NCBI GenBank assembly: GCA_021845945.1
Contig: JAJZRD010000146.1
Location: 1 to 9,326, forward strand
Direction: 5' to 3'
Source of the DNA: Chloroflexota bacterium
GTDB taxonomy: Bacteria > Chloroflexota > UBA6077
Length of the DNA: 9,326 bases
In this document: in pieces, positions 1 through 5,544 of the stretch
Layout of the letters: every line of letters begins with the position of its first letter
How positions within the stretch are numbered: the first letter of the stretch is position 1
Program-made: the position numbers and the translations under genes
The notes under the pieces: generated by a model
What the model was told of the DNA's origin: nothing
The model's database searches: none
Seen by the model: the letters and a program-made list of their open reading frames with translations, nothing else

Positions 1-535
1 GCGGGCCAAGGCCACCGGGCTGGACATCCGCACCGTGAACCCCGTTCCCGCCAACATCAAGGGGGGCCTCAGCTCCCTGGAGGAGAAGAGCCTCGGGGCG
101 ATCCACAAGGCAGGCACGGCGCCGATCCAGGGGGTCCTGAGGTACGCCGAGCGACCGGAGCGCAAGGGGCTCTACTTCGTCGACAACTGGATGGGCCACC
201 TCTCCATCTTCGCCGGCTACGCGGCGTCCGGGGCTAACGTCGTCATGTTCCAGTTGGGCGGCGGGGGAGTAGCCGGCAGAAGCCTCCTGGAGGGGTCCCC
301 CTCGGTGGTGGTGCCCTTCCTGTGGGCCACGGCCAACCCCAGGACCTACGCCACGGCCAGGGATAGCGTCGACTTCTACTCGGGCACCGTCATCGAGGGC
401 ACCGAGACGCCGGAGGAGGCGGGAGAGCGCTTCTACCGCACGGTGATCGACGTCGCCTCGGGCACCCTGGCTAAGAGCGAGACCCTGGCCTACGTCGACC
501 CGATCCAGATGTACCTGCAGGAGCCGGTGTTCTAG
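1..535 (+). CDS. UxaA-family hydro-lyase (altronate/galactarate dehydratase type), C-terminal part only
   Basis: The reading frame is open from the left edge (frame starting at base 2) to TAG at 533-535, so the true start lies outside the window and about 177 residues are visible. The segment NPVPANIKGGLSSLEEKSLG, followed by an alternating 'IHKAGTAPIQGVLRYAERP' stretch, is the hallmark of the catalytic C-terminal domain of altronate dehydratase (UxaA), galactarate dehydratase (GarD) and the large subunit of sulfolactate sulfo-lyase (SuyB). These cytoplasmic, metal-dependent enzymes eliminate water (or sulfite) from sugar acids or sulfolactate. After this comes 'KGLYFVDNWMG', then a glycine-rich 'MFQLGGGGVAG' where family members usually carry a TTGRGT-like turn. 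The C-terminus closes with 'EGTETPEEAGERFYRTVIDVASG', as in the family. The substrate cannot be decided from this part. Family assignment is strong; altronate versus another acid is open. Confidence 0.85.
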   Translation, partial: RAKATGLDIRTVNPVPANIKGGLSSLEEKSLGAIHKAGTAPIQGVLRYAERPERKGLYFVDNWMGHLSIFAGYAASGANVVMFQLGGGGVAGRSLLEGSPSVVVPFLWATANPRTYATARDSVDFYSGTVIEGTETPEEAGERFYRTVIDVASGTLAKSETLAYVDPIQMYLQEPVF

Positions 536-550
536 CAAGGGCGCGGCAGG

Positions 551-622
551 CGGGAGGGTGTCAGCGGGAGGGCGAGCCTCCCAGGACCGTCGGGAGGGTG
601 TCAGCGGGAGGGCGAGCCTCCC
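551..622. repeat. Two tandem 32-bp direct repeats (40-bp period)
   Basis: Bases 551-582 and 591-622 are identical over 32 bp. Each begins CGGGAGGGTGTCAGCGGGAG and ends in GGCGAGCCTCCC. They are separated by an 8-bp spacer (583-590), giving a 40-bp period. Each unit is itself partly palindromic (GGGAGG...CCTCCC). The array sits between the stop of the UxaA-family gene and the yjbQ start, does not code in any convincing way, and looks like a dispersed intergenic repeat rather than a gene. Confidence 0.85.
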
Positions 623-678
623 GGCGAGCCGCGTGTTCCCCTCGTAAGATGGCTCGGCAGGAGCCTCGCCCTCCCGCT
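603..678. repeat. 76-bp imperfect palindrome (14-bp inverted repeat ends)
   Basis: AGCGGGAGGGCGAG at 603-616 is the exact reverse complement of CTCGCCCTCCCGCT at 665-678. The interior contains a second, imperfect pair around GGCGAGCC (623-630) and GGCTCGGC (651-658). The element overlaps the second copy of the direct repeat and ends about 12 bp before the yjbQ ribosome-binding site. Size and structure resemble REP- or MITE-like palindromic elements. It could form an RNA hairpin that helps end the upstream transcript, although no U-tract follows it. No transposase is associated. Confidence 0.7.
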
Positions 679-702
679 CCATAGAAACCAGGAGGCATCG
701 CC

Positions 703-1128
703 ATGATCACCCTGGAAGTCGAGACCAGCGCCCGCCAGGAGATGGTTCGGATCACCCACCAACTGGCCCGGGCGGTCCAGGAAGCCGGCTGGGAAAACGG
801 CCTCTGCCAGCTCTTCGTGCCCCACACCACGGCGGGGATAACCCTCAACGAGAACGCCGATCCCGACGTGGTCCGAGACCTCCTCTACTCCATGGAGCGG
901 CAGGTGCCCTCCAACGATCCCCACTACCGCCACTTCGAGGGCAACTCGGCGGCCCACATCAAGGCGAGCATGATGGGCTTCTCGATGGCCGTGATAGTGC
1001 AGGGCGGCCGGTTGGCCCTCGGGCGGTGGCAGGACATCCTCTTCTGCGAGTTCGACGGCCCCCGTCGCCGCCAGCTGATGCTGGAGTTCGTGCCCTCCCC
1101 ACCCAGGGACTCTTTTACACTCATTTAA
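703..1128 (+). CDS. yjbQ: YjbQ/UPF0047 family protein (secondary thiamine-phosphate synthase type)
   Basis: The 141-residue product matches the full usual length (about 130-140) of the YjbQ family. Visible motifs: PHTTAGITLNENADPDVVRD at residues 40-59, HFEGNSAAHIKAS at 77-89, and LGRWQDILFCEFDGPR at about 106-121. These are the conserved histidine/acidic blocks that line the presumed active site of this small trimeric fold. E. coli YjbQ has weak thiamine-phosphate synthase activity, but the physiological role of the family is uncertain, so the name should be read as a family label. The ATG at 703 is preceded by AGGAGG (690-695) with 7-nt spacing. The stop codon (1126-1128) lies inside the regulator box of the next transcription unit, so this gene and the downstream promoter overlap. 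No clear terminator follows. Confidence 0.92.
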   Translation: MITLEVETSARQEMVRITHQLARAVQEAGWENGLCQLFVPHTTAGITLNENADPDVVRDLLYSMERQVPSNDPHYRHFEGNSAAHIKASMMGFSMAVIVQGGRLALGRWQDILFCEFDGPRRRQLMLEFVPSPPRDSFTLI

Positions 1129-1172
1129 CAGCTGAGTAACAATTGCTTAGCAGCCCCACGGCACAATATTAT
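1114..1172 (+). promoter_or_regulatory. Phased response-regulator box (four hexamers, 11-bp period) with -10 element
   Basis: Four related hexamers lie exactly 11 bp apart: TTTACA (1114-1119), TTAACA (1125-1130), GTAACA (1136-1141) and TTAGCA (1147-1152). A -10-like TATTAT follows at 1167-1172. No good -35 hexamer is present; the last hexamer overlaps the -35 position, as expected for an activator-dependent promoter. Tandem 11-bp-phased hexamers are the known binding pattern of OmpR/PhoB-family dimers, and TTAACA with about 5-bp spacers resembles the Bacillus PhoP box. The same arrangement recurs upstream of the HtrA gene at the same distance from its -10. Inferred start of transcription is around 1179, about 260 nt before the small membrane protein. 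Confidence 0.7.
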
Positions 1173-1209
1173 GTCGTACGGGGGTCAAAGGCGACCGCCA
1201 AGTCCAGTC

Positions 1210-1338
1210 GCGAGGTTGAAGGCCGGCGAGAGAGTGGTGGTGATGGGCCAGCAGGGCTAGGACGGCAGCTACACGGCGAGCAGCGTCCAGATCTCGCCGG
1301 ACAACGGCCAGTCGGGCGAGCCACCGGCGGCGCGGTAG
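1210..1338 (+). pseudogene. Tail of a DUF5666-like/OB-fold-type protein interrupted by an in-frame TAG
   Basis: In the frame starting at 1210 the sequence reads RLKAGERVVVMGQQG, then TAG (1258-1260), then DGSYTASSVQISPDNG and a short tail to a second TAG (1336-1338). 'LKxGdrVvVxGxxxxDGsyTAssVxI' is the typical last portion of small secreted beta-barrel domains such as DUF5666. The parts on either side of the stop fit that pattern together, so the stop looks like a nonsense change in a once-continuous gene. The expected N-terminal part (signal peptide and earlier strands) is not recognisable upstream in any frame, so the head appears lost. It lies in the leader downstream of the regulator box, so it may once have been a target gene. 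Family recognition rests on about 35 residues and is tentative. Confidence 0.4.
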
Positions 1339-1355
1339 GAAGAGTCGCCAGGAGC

Positions 1356-1403
1356 GCGGCCGTCTGGCCGCCCTGGGCGGGCATCCTGCCCGCCCGCCCA
1401 GGG
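1356..1403 (+). promoter_or_regulatory. Two adjacent GC-rich hairpins in the leader
   Basis: GCGGCC (1356-1361) pairs with GGCCGC (1366-1371) across a GTCT loop. Directly after it, CCCTGGGCGGGC (1371-1382) pairs perfectly with GCCCGCCCAGGG (1392-1403) across a 9-nt loop. The second stem is 12 bp and nearly all G:C. No U-run follows, so it is not a classical intrinsic terminator. It could pause polymerase, protect the downstream mRNA from 5' decay, or be left over from the end of the broken gene just upstream. It ends 37 nt before the small membrane protein ORF. Confidence 0.5.
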
Positions 1404-1440
1404 TAGTTGCCGCCGGTTATGTGAGATGGTGTTATGATGC

Positions 1441-1560
1441 ATGGATGGCTACCCCAACTGGGTCGATAGTGGTTGCGGTTGCCTGACGGCCTTGAGCCTG
1501 ATTATCGCTTTGGCGCTTCTGGTGGGCCTGGTGCTGCTGAGGGGCGCCGCCATCGTCTAG
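1441..1560 (+). CDS. Small single-helix membrane protein (39 aa)
   Basis: ATG at 1441 opens a 39-residue frame ending in TAG at 1558-1560, just 14 bp before the response-regulator start. The N-terminal stretch (residues 1-14) is polar and acidic, with Asp2, Asp9 and a Cys12-Gly-Cys14 pair. Residues about 15-33 form one strongly hydrophobic helix (LTALSLIIALALLVGLVLL), followed by Arg34 and a short tail. By the positive-inside rule Arg34 favours N-out/C-in, placing the CxC pair near the outer face. An in-frame TGA at 1435 fixes the start. The ribosome-binding site is weak (GGTG at 1428-1431). I recognise no family. Its place as first intact gene in front of a regulator/kinase pair suggests a small accessory or modulator of the sensor kinase, but this is inference. 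Alternatively it may be a leader peptide. Confidence 0.55.
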   Translation: MDGYPNWVDSGCGCLTALSLIIALALLVGLVLLRGAAIV

Positions 1561-1574
1561 AGTGGGTGATGCCC

Positions 1575-2294
1575 ATGTCCAATGGAACTGTGCTCGTTGT
1601 GGACGATGAGAAGAACATCGTGCAGCTGGCCAAGCTCTACCTGACCAGCGAGGGCTACAGCGTCGAGGCTGCCTACAATGGTGTGGAGGCACTGGAGAAG
1701 GTGAAGACCCACCGTCCGAACCTGCTGGTGCTGGACCTGATGATGCCCCAGATGGACGGGTGGGAGGTATGCCGCCGTCTTCGCAAGGAGAGCGACATCC
1801 CCATCATCATCTTGACCGCCAAGAGCGACGACGTGGATAAGATCATCGGCCTCGAGCTGGGGGCCGACGACTACGTCACCAAGCCTTTCAACCCCCGAGA
1901 GTTGGTGGCTCGGGTGAAGGCCGTGCTCCGCCGCTACCAGGCGGGGGATCGACCCACCCGACAGGTGGAGGCCGGCGACATCGCGATCGACCTGGACCGG
2001 CGAGAGGTGGTGGTGGCGGGGAAGCAGGTCTCCCTGCGCGCCAAGGAGTTCGACCTGCTGGCAGCCTTCGCGAAGCAGGTGGGGGTCGTCCTGGATCGGG
2101 AGCGATTGCTCAACACCGTGTGGGGCTATGACTACGTGGGCGACACCAGGACCATCGACGTCCACGTTACCTGGCTCAGAGACAAGATCTCCGGCAGCGA
2201 GACCACCCGTATCCAGACCGTCTGGGGGGTTGGATACAAGATGGTAGTCACCGCGGGCGAGGAGACGGAAGTTGTTCCGCAGTCTCAGAGCTAA
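1575..2294 (+). CDS. OmpR/PhoB-family response regulator
   Basis: The 239-residue product has an N-terminal receiver domain (about 4-118) with the acidic pair Asp10/Asp11, phospho-acceptor Asp54 in VLDLMMP, Thr81, Tyr100 and Lys103 (TKPF). A winged-helix DNA-binding domain follows (about 129-224), with the recognition region DTRTIDVHVTWLRDKI and the closing wing TVWGVGYK. It is a cytoplasmic transcription factor activated by phosphorylation, presumably from the kinase encoded next. I chose ATG 1575 because GGTGAT (1565-1570), complementary to the 16S tail, lies 4 nt upstream. ATG 1569 is a close alternative, and any start near 1473 would add residues that overlap the small ORF and resemble no receiver domain. 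The polar C-terminal tail after residue 225 is dispensable-looking. Phased boxes upstream of this unit and of htrA are the likely targets. The family cannot be narrowed to one named regulator; MprA-, PhoP- and CssR-like are all possible. Confidence 0.93.
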   Translation: MSNGTVLVVDDEKNIVQLAKLYLTSEGYSVEAAYNGVEALEKVKTHRPNLLVLDLMMPQMDGWEVCRRLRKESDIPIIILTAKSDDVDKIIGLELGADDYVTKPFNPRELVARVKAVLRRYQAGDRPTRQVEAGDIAIDLDRREVVVAGKQVSLRAKEFDLLAAFAKQVGVVLDRERLLNTVWGYDYVGDTRTIDVHVTWLRDKISGSETTRIQTVWGVGYKMVVTAGEETEVVPQSQS

Positions 2295-3762
2295 GCTGGT
2301 AGCCTCCTACAGCCTGGTAATCCTGCTCTGCCTCGTGCTGGCCGGCTCTGCCTTCGTCTACATGCTGCGGGACTACCAGCGGCAGATCAAGCTGAACCAA
2401 CTGTCGGATCTGGCCGTGCCGATCACCTGGCAGGTTCGGCTACTGGAGCGTGCCGGTACCCCGCCCGACCAGATAGCTGCCTTCCTCCAGGACAGGGCGT
2501 CGGAGATGGACGTCCGCATCCTGTTGGTGGACTCCAACTCCGGGCAGGTGGTGGCGGACACCGACGGCACCCTCCAGGGCGGCCGGATCCCGCTGGCTCA
2601 GGCCTCGCAGCCCAGGGACAACCCCAACACGGTCTCGGTAACCTTCATTCGGGAGGGCAATCCGGGCTTCGTCTTCATCGTGACCCAGAGCCGCCCGGCC
2701 CCCACGGACCATTTCGTGACCAGGCCCCCCTCCTACGTCGTCGCCCTGGCGGTGCCGGAGCAGAGCCTCACCTCCAGCTGGCTGGAGCTGGCCCCGCGGC
2801 TCTCCTTCGCCGCCCTGATATCGTTGATCGTGTCCATCGCGGCCGCCTTCTTGCTCTCTCGCTCCATCTCCAAGCCCATCGCCGCCATAACCAGGGCCTC
2901 GGAGGAGATGGCCAGAGGAAACTACGACCAGAATATCCCCATCCGGAGTCGGGACGAGGTGGGCCGGCTCGCCGAGGCCTTCAACTACATGTCCAGGCAG
3001 GTGAGCATCTCCCACCGAACCCTGCGGGACTTCCTGGCCAACGTCTCCCATGATCTGCGGACCCCGCTCACCTCGGTGCAGGGCTTCTCCCAGGCTATGA
3101 TGGACGGCACCATCAAGTCGCCGGGGGAGTACGGCGAGTCGGCCCAGATCATCAACTACGAGGCCGGCCGCATGCGCCGGCTGGTGGAAGACCTGCTGCT
3201 GCTCTCCAAGATCGAATCGGGGCAGTTGCCCCTTGATCGAGGAGAGCTGGATCTGAGGGAGTTGCTGCGCATGTGCGTCAAGCGCGCCGGACCCCAGGCT
3301 CAGCAGGAGGGGGTAACCCTGGTGATGGAGGCGGATCAGCCGGCTCAGGTCGACGGTGACGAGGGCCGGTTGGAGGAGGTCTTCCGAAATCTACTGGATA
3401 ACGCCCTGCGCCACACGCCTCGGGAGGGAACCGTCACCGTGAGGCTGGAGAGCGCAACCGCCGTCGGTCCCAGCGGGAGCGAGAAGGGCAACGGGCAGAG
3501 CCGCAACGTCCGCCATCGCGTGGCGGTGCACAACACCGGGTCCTACATCCCGCCCGAGGACCAGCCCAGGATCTTCGAGCGGTTCTATCAGGTAGACAAG
3601 TCCAGGGCTCGCAACAGTGATGGGAGCGGCCTGGGGCTCGCCATAGCCAGAGAGATCGTCCACGCCCACGGTGGGACCATCTCGGTGGAGAGCGCCCCCG
3701 ACCGGGGCACGACCTTTACCTTGGTTCTGAGCGGTCAGCCATTAGCCATTAGCCCGCGCTGA
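2272..3762 (+). CDS. Membrane sensor histidine kinase (HAMP-HisKA-HATPase)
   Basis: The 496-residue product starts with TTG at 2272, preceded by GAGGAG (2259-2264) at 7-nt spacing. It overlaps the regulator gene by 23 bp, implying translational coupling. Domains in order: TM1 (about 9-31), an extracytoplasmic sensor of about 145 residues without recognisable motifs, TM2 (about 177-196), HAMP (about 197-247), HisKA with phospho-acceptor His260 in NVSHDLRTPL, and the ATPase domain with N-box around NLLDNALRH (373-381), F-box FERFYQVDKSR, and G2 GSGLGLAIA (451-459). The G1 box reads HNTGSYIP (420-427) in place of the usual DxGxGI. A hydrophilic insert (about 400-415) precedes it. The kinase should autophosphorylate His260 and pass phosphate to Asp54 of the partner regulator. 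Next to HtrA, an envelope or protein-folding signal is likely; this is inferred from context, not seen in the sensor. Confidence 0.93.
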   Translation: MFRSLRAKLVASYSLVILLCLVLAGSAFVYMLRDYQRQIKLNQLSDLAVPITWQVRLLERAGTPPDQIAAFLQDRASEMDVRILLVDSNSGQVVADTDGTLQGGRIPLAQASQPRDNPNTVSVTFIREGNPGFVFIVTQSRPAPTDHFVTRPPSYVVALAVPEQSLTSSWLELAPRLSFAALISLIVSIAAAFLLSRSISKPIAAITRASEEMARGNYDQNIPIRSRDEVGRLAEAFNYMSRQVSISHRTLRDFLANVSHDLRTPLTSVQGFSQAMMDGTIKSPGEYGESAQIINYEAGRMRRLVEDLLLLSKIESGQLPLDRGELDLRELLRMCVKRAGPQAQQEGVTLVMEADQPAQVDGDEGRLEEVFRNLLDNALRHTPREGTVTVRLESATAVGPSGSEKGNGQSRNVRHRVAVHNTGSYIPPEDQPRIFERFYQVDKSRARNSDGSGLGLAIAREIVHAHGGTISVESAPDRGTTFTLVLSGQPLAISPR

Positions 3763-3798
3763 CTGTCAACGGGTGAAAGCCGGTTGCTGGCGCAAGAT

Positions 3799-3846
3799 TT
3801 AACACTAGCGTAACAACTGCTTGGCATAAAGCTGTTACTATCTTAT
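3799..3846 (+). promoter_or_regulatory. Second phased regulator box and -10 element, upstream of htrA
   Basis: TTAACA (3799-3804), GTAACA (3810-3815) and TTGGCA (3821-3826) repeat at 11-bp steps, with -10-like TCTTAT at 3841-3846. Over 29 bp (3798-3826 against 1124-1152) 23 positions are identical to the box before the regulator gene, and the -10 sits at exactly the same offset (31 bp from the GTAACA hexamer). The match includes the flanking bases (GTAACAA, then TGCTT, then GCA). The two sites lie in otherwise unrelated sequence, so the conservation points to binding by one factor, most simply the regulator encoded between them. Inferred transcription start is near 3853, leaving an mRNA leader of about 55 nt. 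Confidence 0.72.
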
Positions 3847-3906
3847 GCTGCGAAGCTCGGTCGGAGAGTAGTCGGATACCCATTCCCCACCTTCCGGAGG
3901 TAGGCG

Positions 3907-5103
3907 ATGAAGCCCTTGTTGAAGAACTTTGTTCTCGTCCTGCTGGCCATGATCGTTGGGGCGGGCCTGATGCTGGGCTATCAACGCTATCAGCCCGTCG
4001 CCACGATAACCAAGCCTCTGGTGGCCGGTGCCCAGGCCACGGCCGGTAAGGCTAGCCTTCTAGATGAGGATGCCATCGCGTCCATCTACGATAAGGTAAG
4101 CCCCGCGGTGGTCTACGTCACCAACACCGCCAAGGCGGGCAGCCAGCGCAACTCGCCCTTCCGCGATCTGCCCCAGCTGCCCGGTCTGCCCCAACAGCCC
4201 CAGCCCTCGATGGGGACCGGCTCCGGGGTCATCATCGACGACCAGGGGCACATCCTCACCAACAACCACGTGGTCGACGGCGCCGATCGGCTGGACGTGA
4301 CCCTGGCCAACGGCGACACCGTCCAGGCCAAGCTGTTGGGCCGCGACCCCGGCAACGACCTGGCCGTGCTGAAGATCGACGTGGACAAGTCCAAGCTGAC
4401 GGTAGCCGATCTGGGCAGCTCCCAGGGCTTGAGGCCCGGCCAACTGGCCATCGCCATCGGGAACCCCTTCGGCCTCGAGCGGACCATCACTGTAGGTGTG
4501 ATCAGCTCCGTGGGGCGCACCTACGGCGGTGGGAGCAGTGCCAGGCCGATCCGCAACATGATCCAGACCGACGCATCCATCAACCCCGGCAACTCGGGGG
4601 GGCCCCTCCTCAACTCCTCCGGGCAGGTGGTAGGCATCACCACGGCCATCGAGAGCCCGGTCAGAGGCTCGGTGGGCATCGGCTTCGCCGTTCCCATCGA
4701 CGCGGCCAAGAGCGAGCTCCAGGATCTGATAGCCGGCAAGACCGTCTCCCATCCGTGGCTCGGGATCTCCGGCACCCCGGTGACCTCCAATCTCGCTCAG
4801 GAGCTCGGCGTTCCGGGCGAGGGGGTGTACGTGGTGCTGGTGCAGTCCAATAGCCCGGCCGCCGACGCGGGGCTGAAGGGCGCGACGCGCTCCGGGTCCC
4901 AGTCCGGCACCCAGGTGCCCAAGGGTGGCGACGTGATCCTGTCGGTGGACGGACAGAAGGTCAGCAAGGTAGAGGACATCTCCTCCTACCTGGACACGAA
5001 GAAGGCGGGCGACAAGGTGACTCTCAACATCCGCAGGGGCGGTGAGGAGAAGCAGATCGAGGTGACCCTGGCCGAGTGGCCCGACAACCTGACCCAGCAG
5101 TAG
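3907..5103 (+). CDS. htrA: HtrA/DegP-type serine protease, membrane anchored, one PDZ domain
   Basis: The 398-residue product begins at ATG 3907 behind GGAGG (3896-3900) at 6-nt spacing. An uncleaved-looking signal anchor spans residues 7-24. A low-complexity linker rich in Pro and Gln (about 84-101) leads into a trypsin-like domain with the complete triad: His121 in TNNHVVDGA, Asp151 in GNDLAVLKID, and Ser230 in NPGNSGGPLLN. One PDZ domain follows (about 284-388), with WLGISG as its start and the ligand-loop region GEGVYVVLVQSNSPAADAGL. It should act outside the membrane, degrading or refolding damaged envelope proteins. It has its own promoter with the phased box and ends in a strong terminator, so it is a single-gene unit next to, not inside, the regulator/kinase operon. 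Length and architecture are normal for Gram-positive, actinobacterial and Chloroflexota HtrA proteins. Confidence 0.95.
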   Translation: MKPLLKNFVLVLLAMIVGAGLMLGYQRYQPVATITKPLVAGAQATAGKASLLDEDAIASIYDKVSPAVVYVTNTAKAGSQRNSPFRDLPQLPGLPQQPQPSMGTGSGVIIDDQGHILTNNHVVDGADRLDVTLANGDTVQAKLLGRDPGNDLAVLKIDVDKSKLTVADLGSSQGLRPGQLAIAIGNPFGLERTITVGVISSVGRTYGGGSSARPIRNMIQTDASINPGNSGGPLLNSSGQVVGITTAIESPVRGSVGIGFAVPIDAAKSELQDLIAGKTVSHPWLGISGTPVTSNLAQELGVPGEGVYVVLVQSNSPAADAGLKGATRSGSQSGTQVPKGGDVILSVDGQKVSKVEDISSYLDTKKAGDKVTLNIRRGGEEKQIEVTLAEWPDNLTQQ

Positions 5104-5108
5104 ATAGA

Positions 5109-5159
5109 CAGGGCGAAGAAAAGGGCGAGGCCCGCGGCCCCGCCCTTTTCTTCGCCCTG
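5109..5159 (+). terminator. Strong intrinsic terminator after htrA
   Basis: A 19-nt arm at 5109-5127 (CAGGGCGAAGAAAAGGGCG) is perfectly complementary to 5141-5159. The 13-nt loop can itself pair (GGCC with GGCC). The right arm carries the TTTTCTT run, and the left arm gives a similar U-rich stretch on the minus strand, so it could work in both directions. It starts 5 bp after the htrA stop codon. Confidence 0.85.
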
Positions 5160-5185
5160 CTTCCAGAGAGTGCTAGAGAATCGAA

Positions 5186-5308
5186 AGGAGCATCCTGACC
5201 TACAGCGGGACTCTCCAGTCCAGCTTCCAGGTCGGTGTAGCGCCCAAGAGCTCCGGGCGGGTGGAGAAGCTGATGGTCGACGTGGTCAGCCAGGTCAGGA
5301 CCGGCGCC
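5186..5308 (+). pseudogene. Fragment of an efflux membrane fusion protein (HlyD/AcrA type)
   Basis: In the frame through 5198, residues [20 protein letters not shown], then [20 protein letters not shown], match the start of the lipoyl/barrel-sandwich region of RND-type membrane fusion proteins (typical pattern: GxIxxTYSGTVQSxxQVxVxPKxSGRVxKLxVDVGxxVKxG). The canonical Gly after VDV is Val here. There is no signal peptide or start codon ahead: an in-frame TAG lies at 5174-5176. After about 40 residues the frame passes directly into RND-transporter sequence. Only this N-terminal slice of a protein normally about 350-400 residues long remains, so it is a remnant, not a gene. Confidence 0.65.
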
Positions 5309-5520
5309 ACAAGCCTGGCCCTCACCATCGGTATCCTGGTGGACGACTCCATCGTGGTGCTGGAGAACATCCATCGCCACCTGCACATGGGGGACAAGCC
5401 CAAGGATGCCGCCCTGAAGGGGCGGAGCGAGATCGGGCTGGCCGCCATGGCCATTACCCTTTCTTCTGGAAGCGGCGCCGGGCCCTCCAGGAGGCTGTCG
5501 GAGACCGGCCCGCACTCTGA
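5309..5520 (+). pseudogene. Fragments of an RND (AcrB/HAE-type) efflux transporter
   Basis: Directly after the fusion-protein fragment, and in the same frame, comes [20 protein letters not shown], then RHLHMG and [18 protein letters not shown]. This is the TM4 region of RND exporters, whose conserved acidic pair (the DD in VDD) carries protons. The similarity stops abruptly after ITL near 5462. In another frame the sequence [19 protein letters not shown] up to TGA 5518-5520 looks like the basic cytoplasmic tail of such a transporter; this last assignment is tentative. Of a protein usually above 1000 residues only about 50 plus perhaps 20 remain, so this is a deletion derivative of a fusion-protein/transporter operon. 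It lies between the htrA terminator and the start of the MFS gene. Confidence 0.7.
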
Positions 5521-5544
5521 TCGTGGCGCAACAGAAGGAGCACC

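Noticed and set aside
551..622. CRISPR array
   Set aside because: Only two repeats with an 8-bp spacer, far too short for CRISPR spacers, and no cas genes.
1114..1152. Calling the box a true PhoP/Pho box
   Set aside because: The hexamers resemble it, but no phosphate gene is present and the context points to envelope stress, so the factor is left as the adjacent regulator.
1143..1406. 87-residue frame overlapping the leader
   Set aside because: Low-complexity Arg/Gly/Ala composition with no motif; it starts inside the promoter element. The better protein-like signal in this stretch is in another frame (1210-1338).
1473..1574. Upstream extension of the response regulator from a TTG codon
   Set aside because: The added residues overlap the small membrane protein in another frame and do not resemble a receiver-domain start. 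The 16S-complementary GGTGAT supports ATG 1575.
3735..3756. AGCCATT repeated twice at the end of the kinase gene
   Set aside because: A 7-bp tandem at the coding end, too short to suggest function.
3832..3837. Possible fourth hexamer at the next 11-bp step of the htrA box
   Set aside because: The bases there read CTGTTA and do not match the TTAACA/TTGGCA pattern, so only three repeats are claimed.
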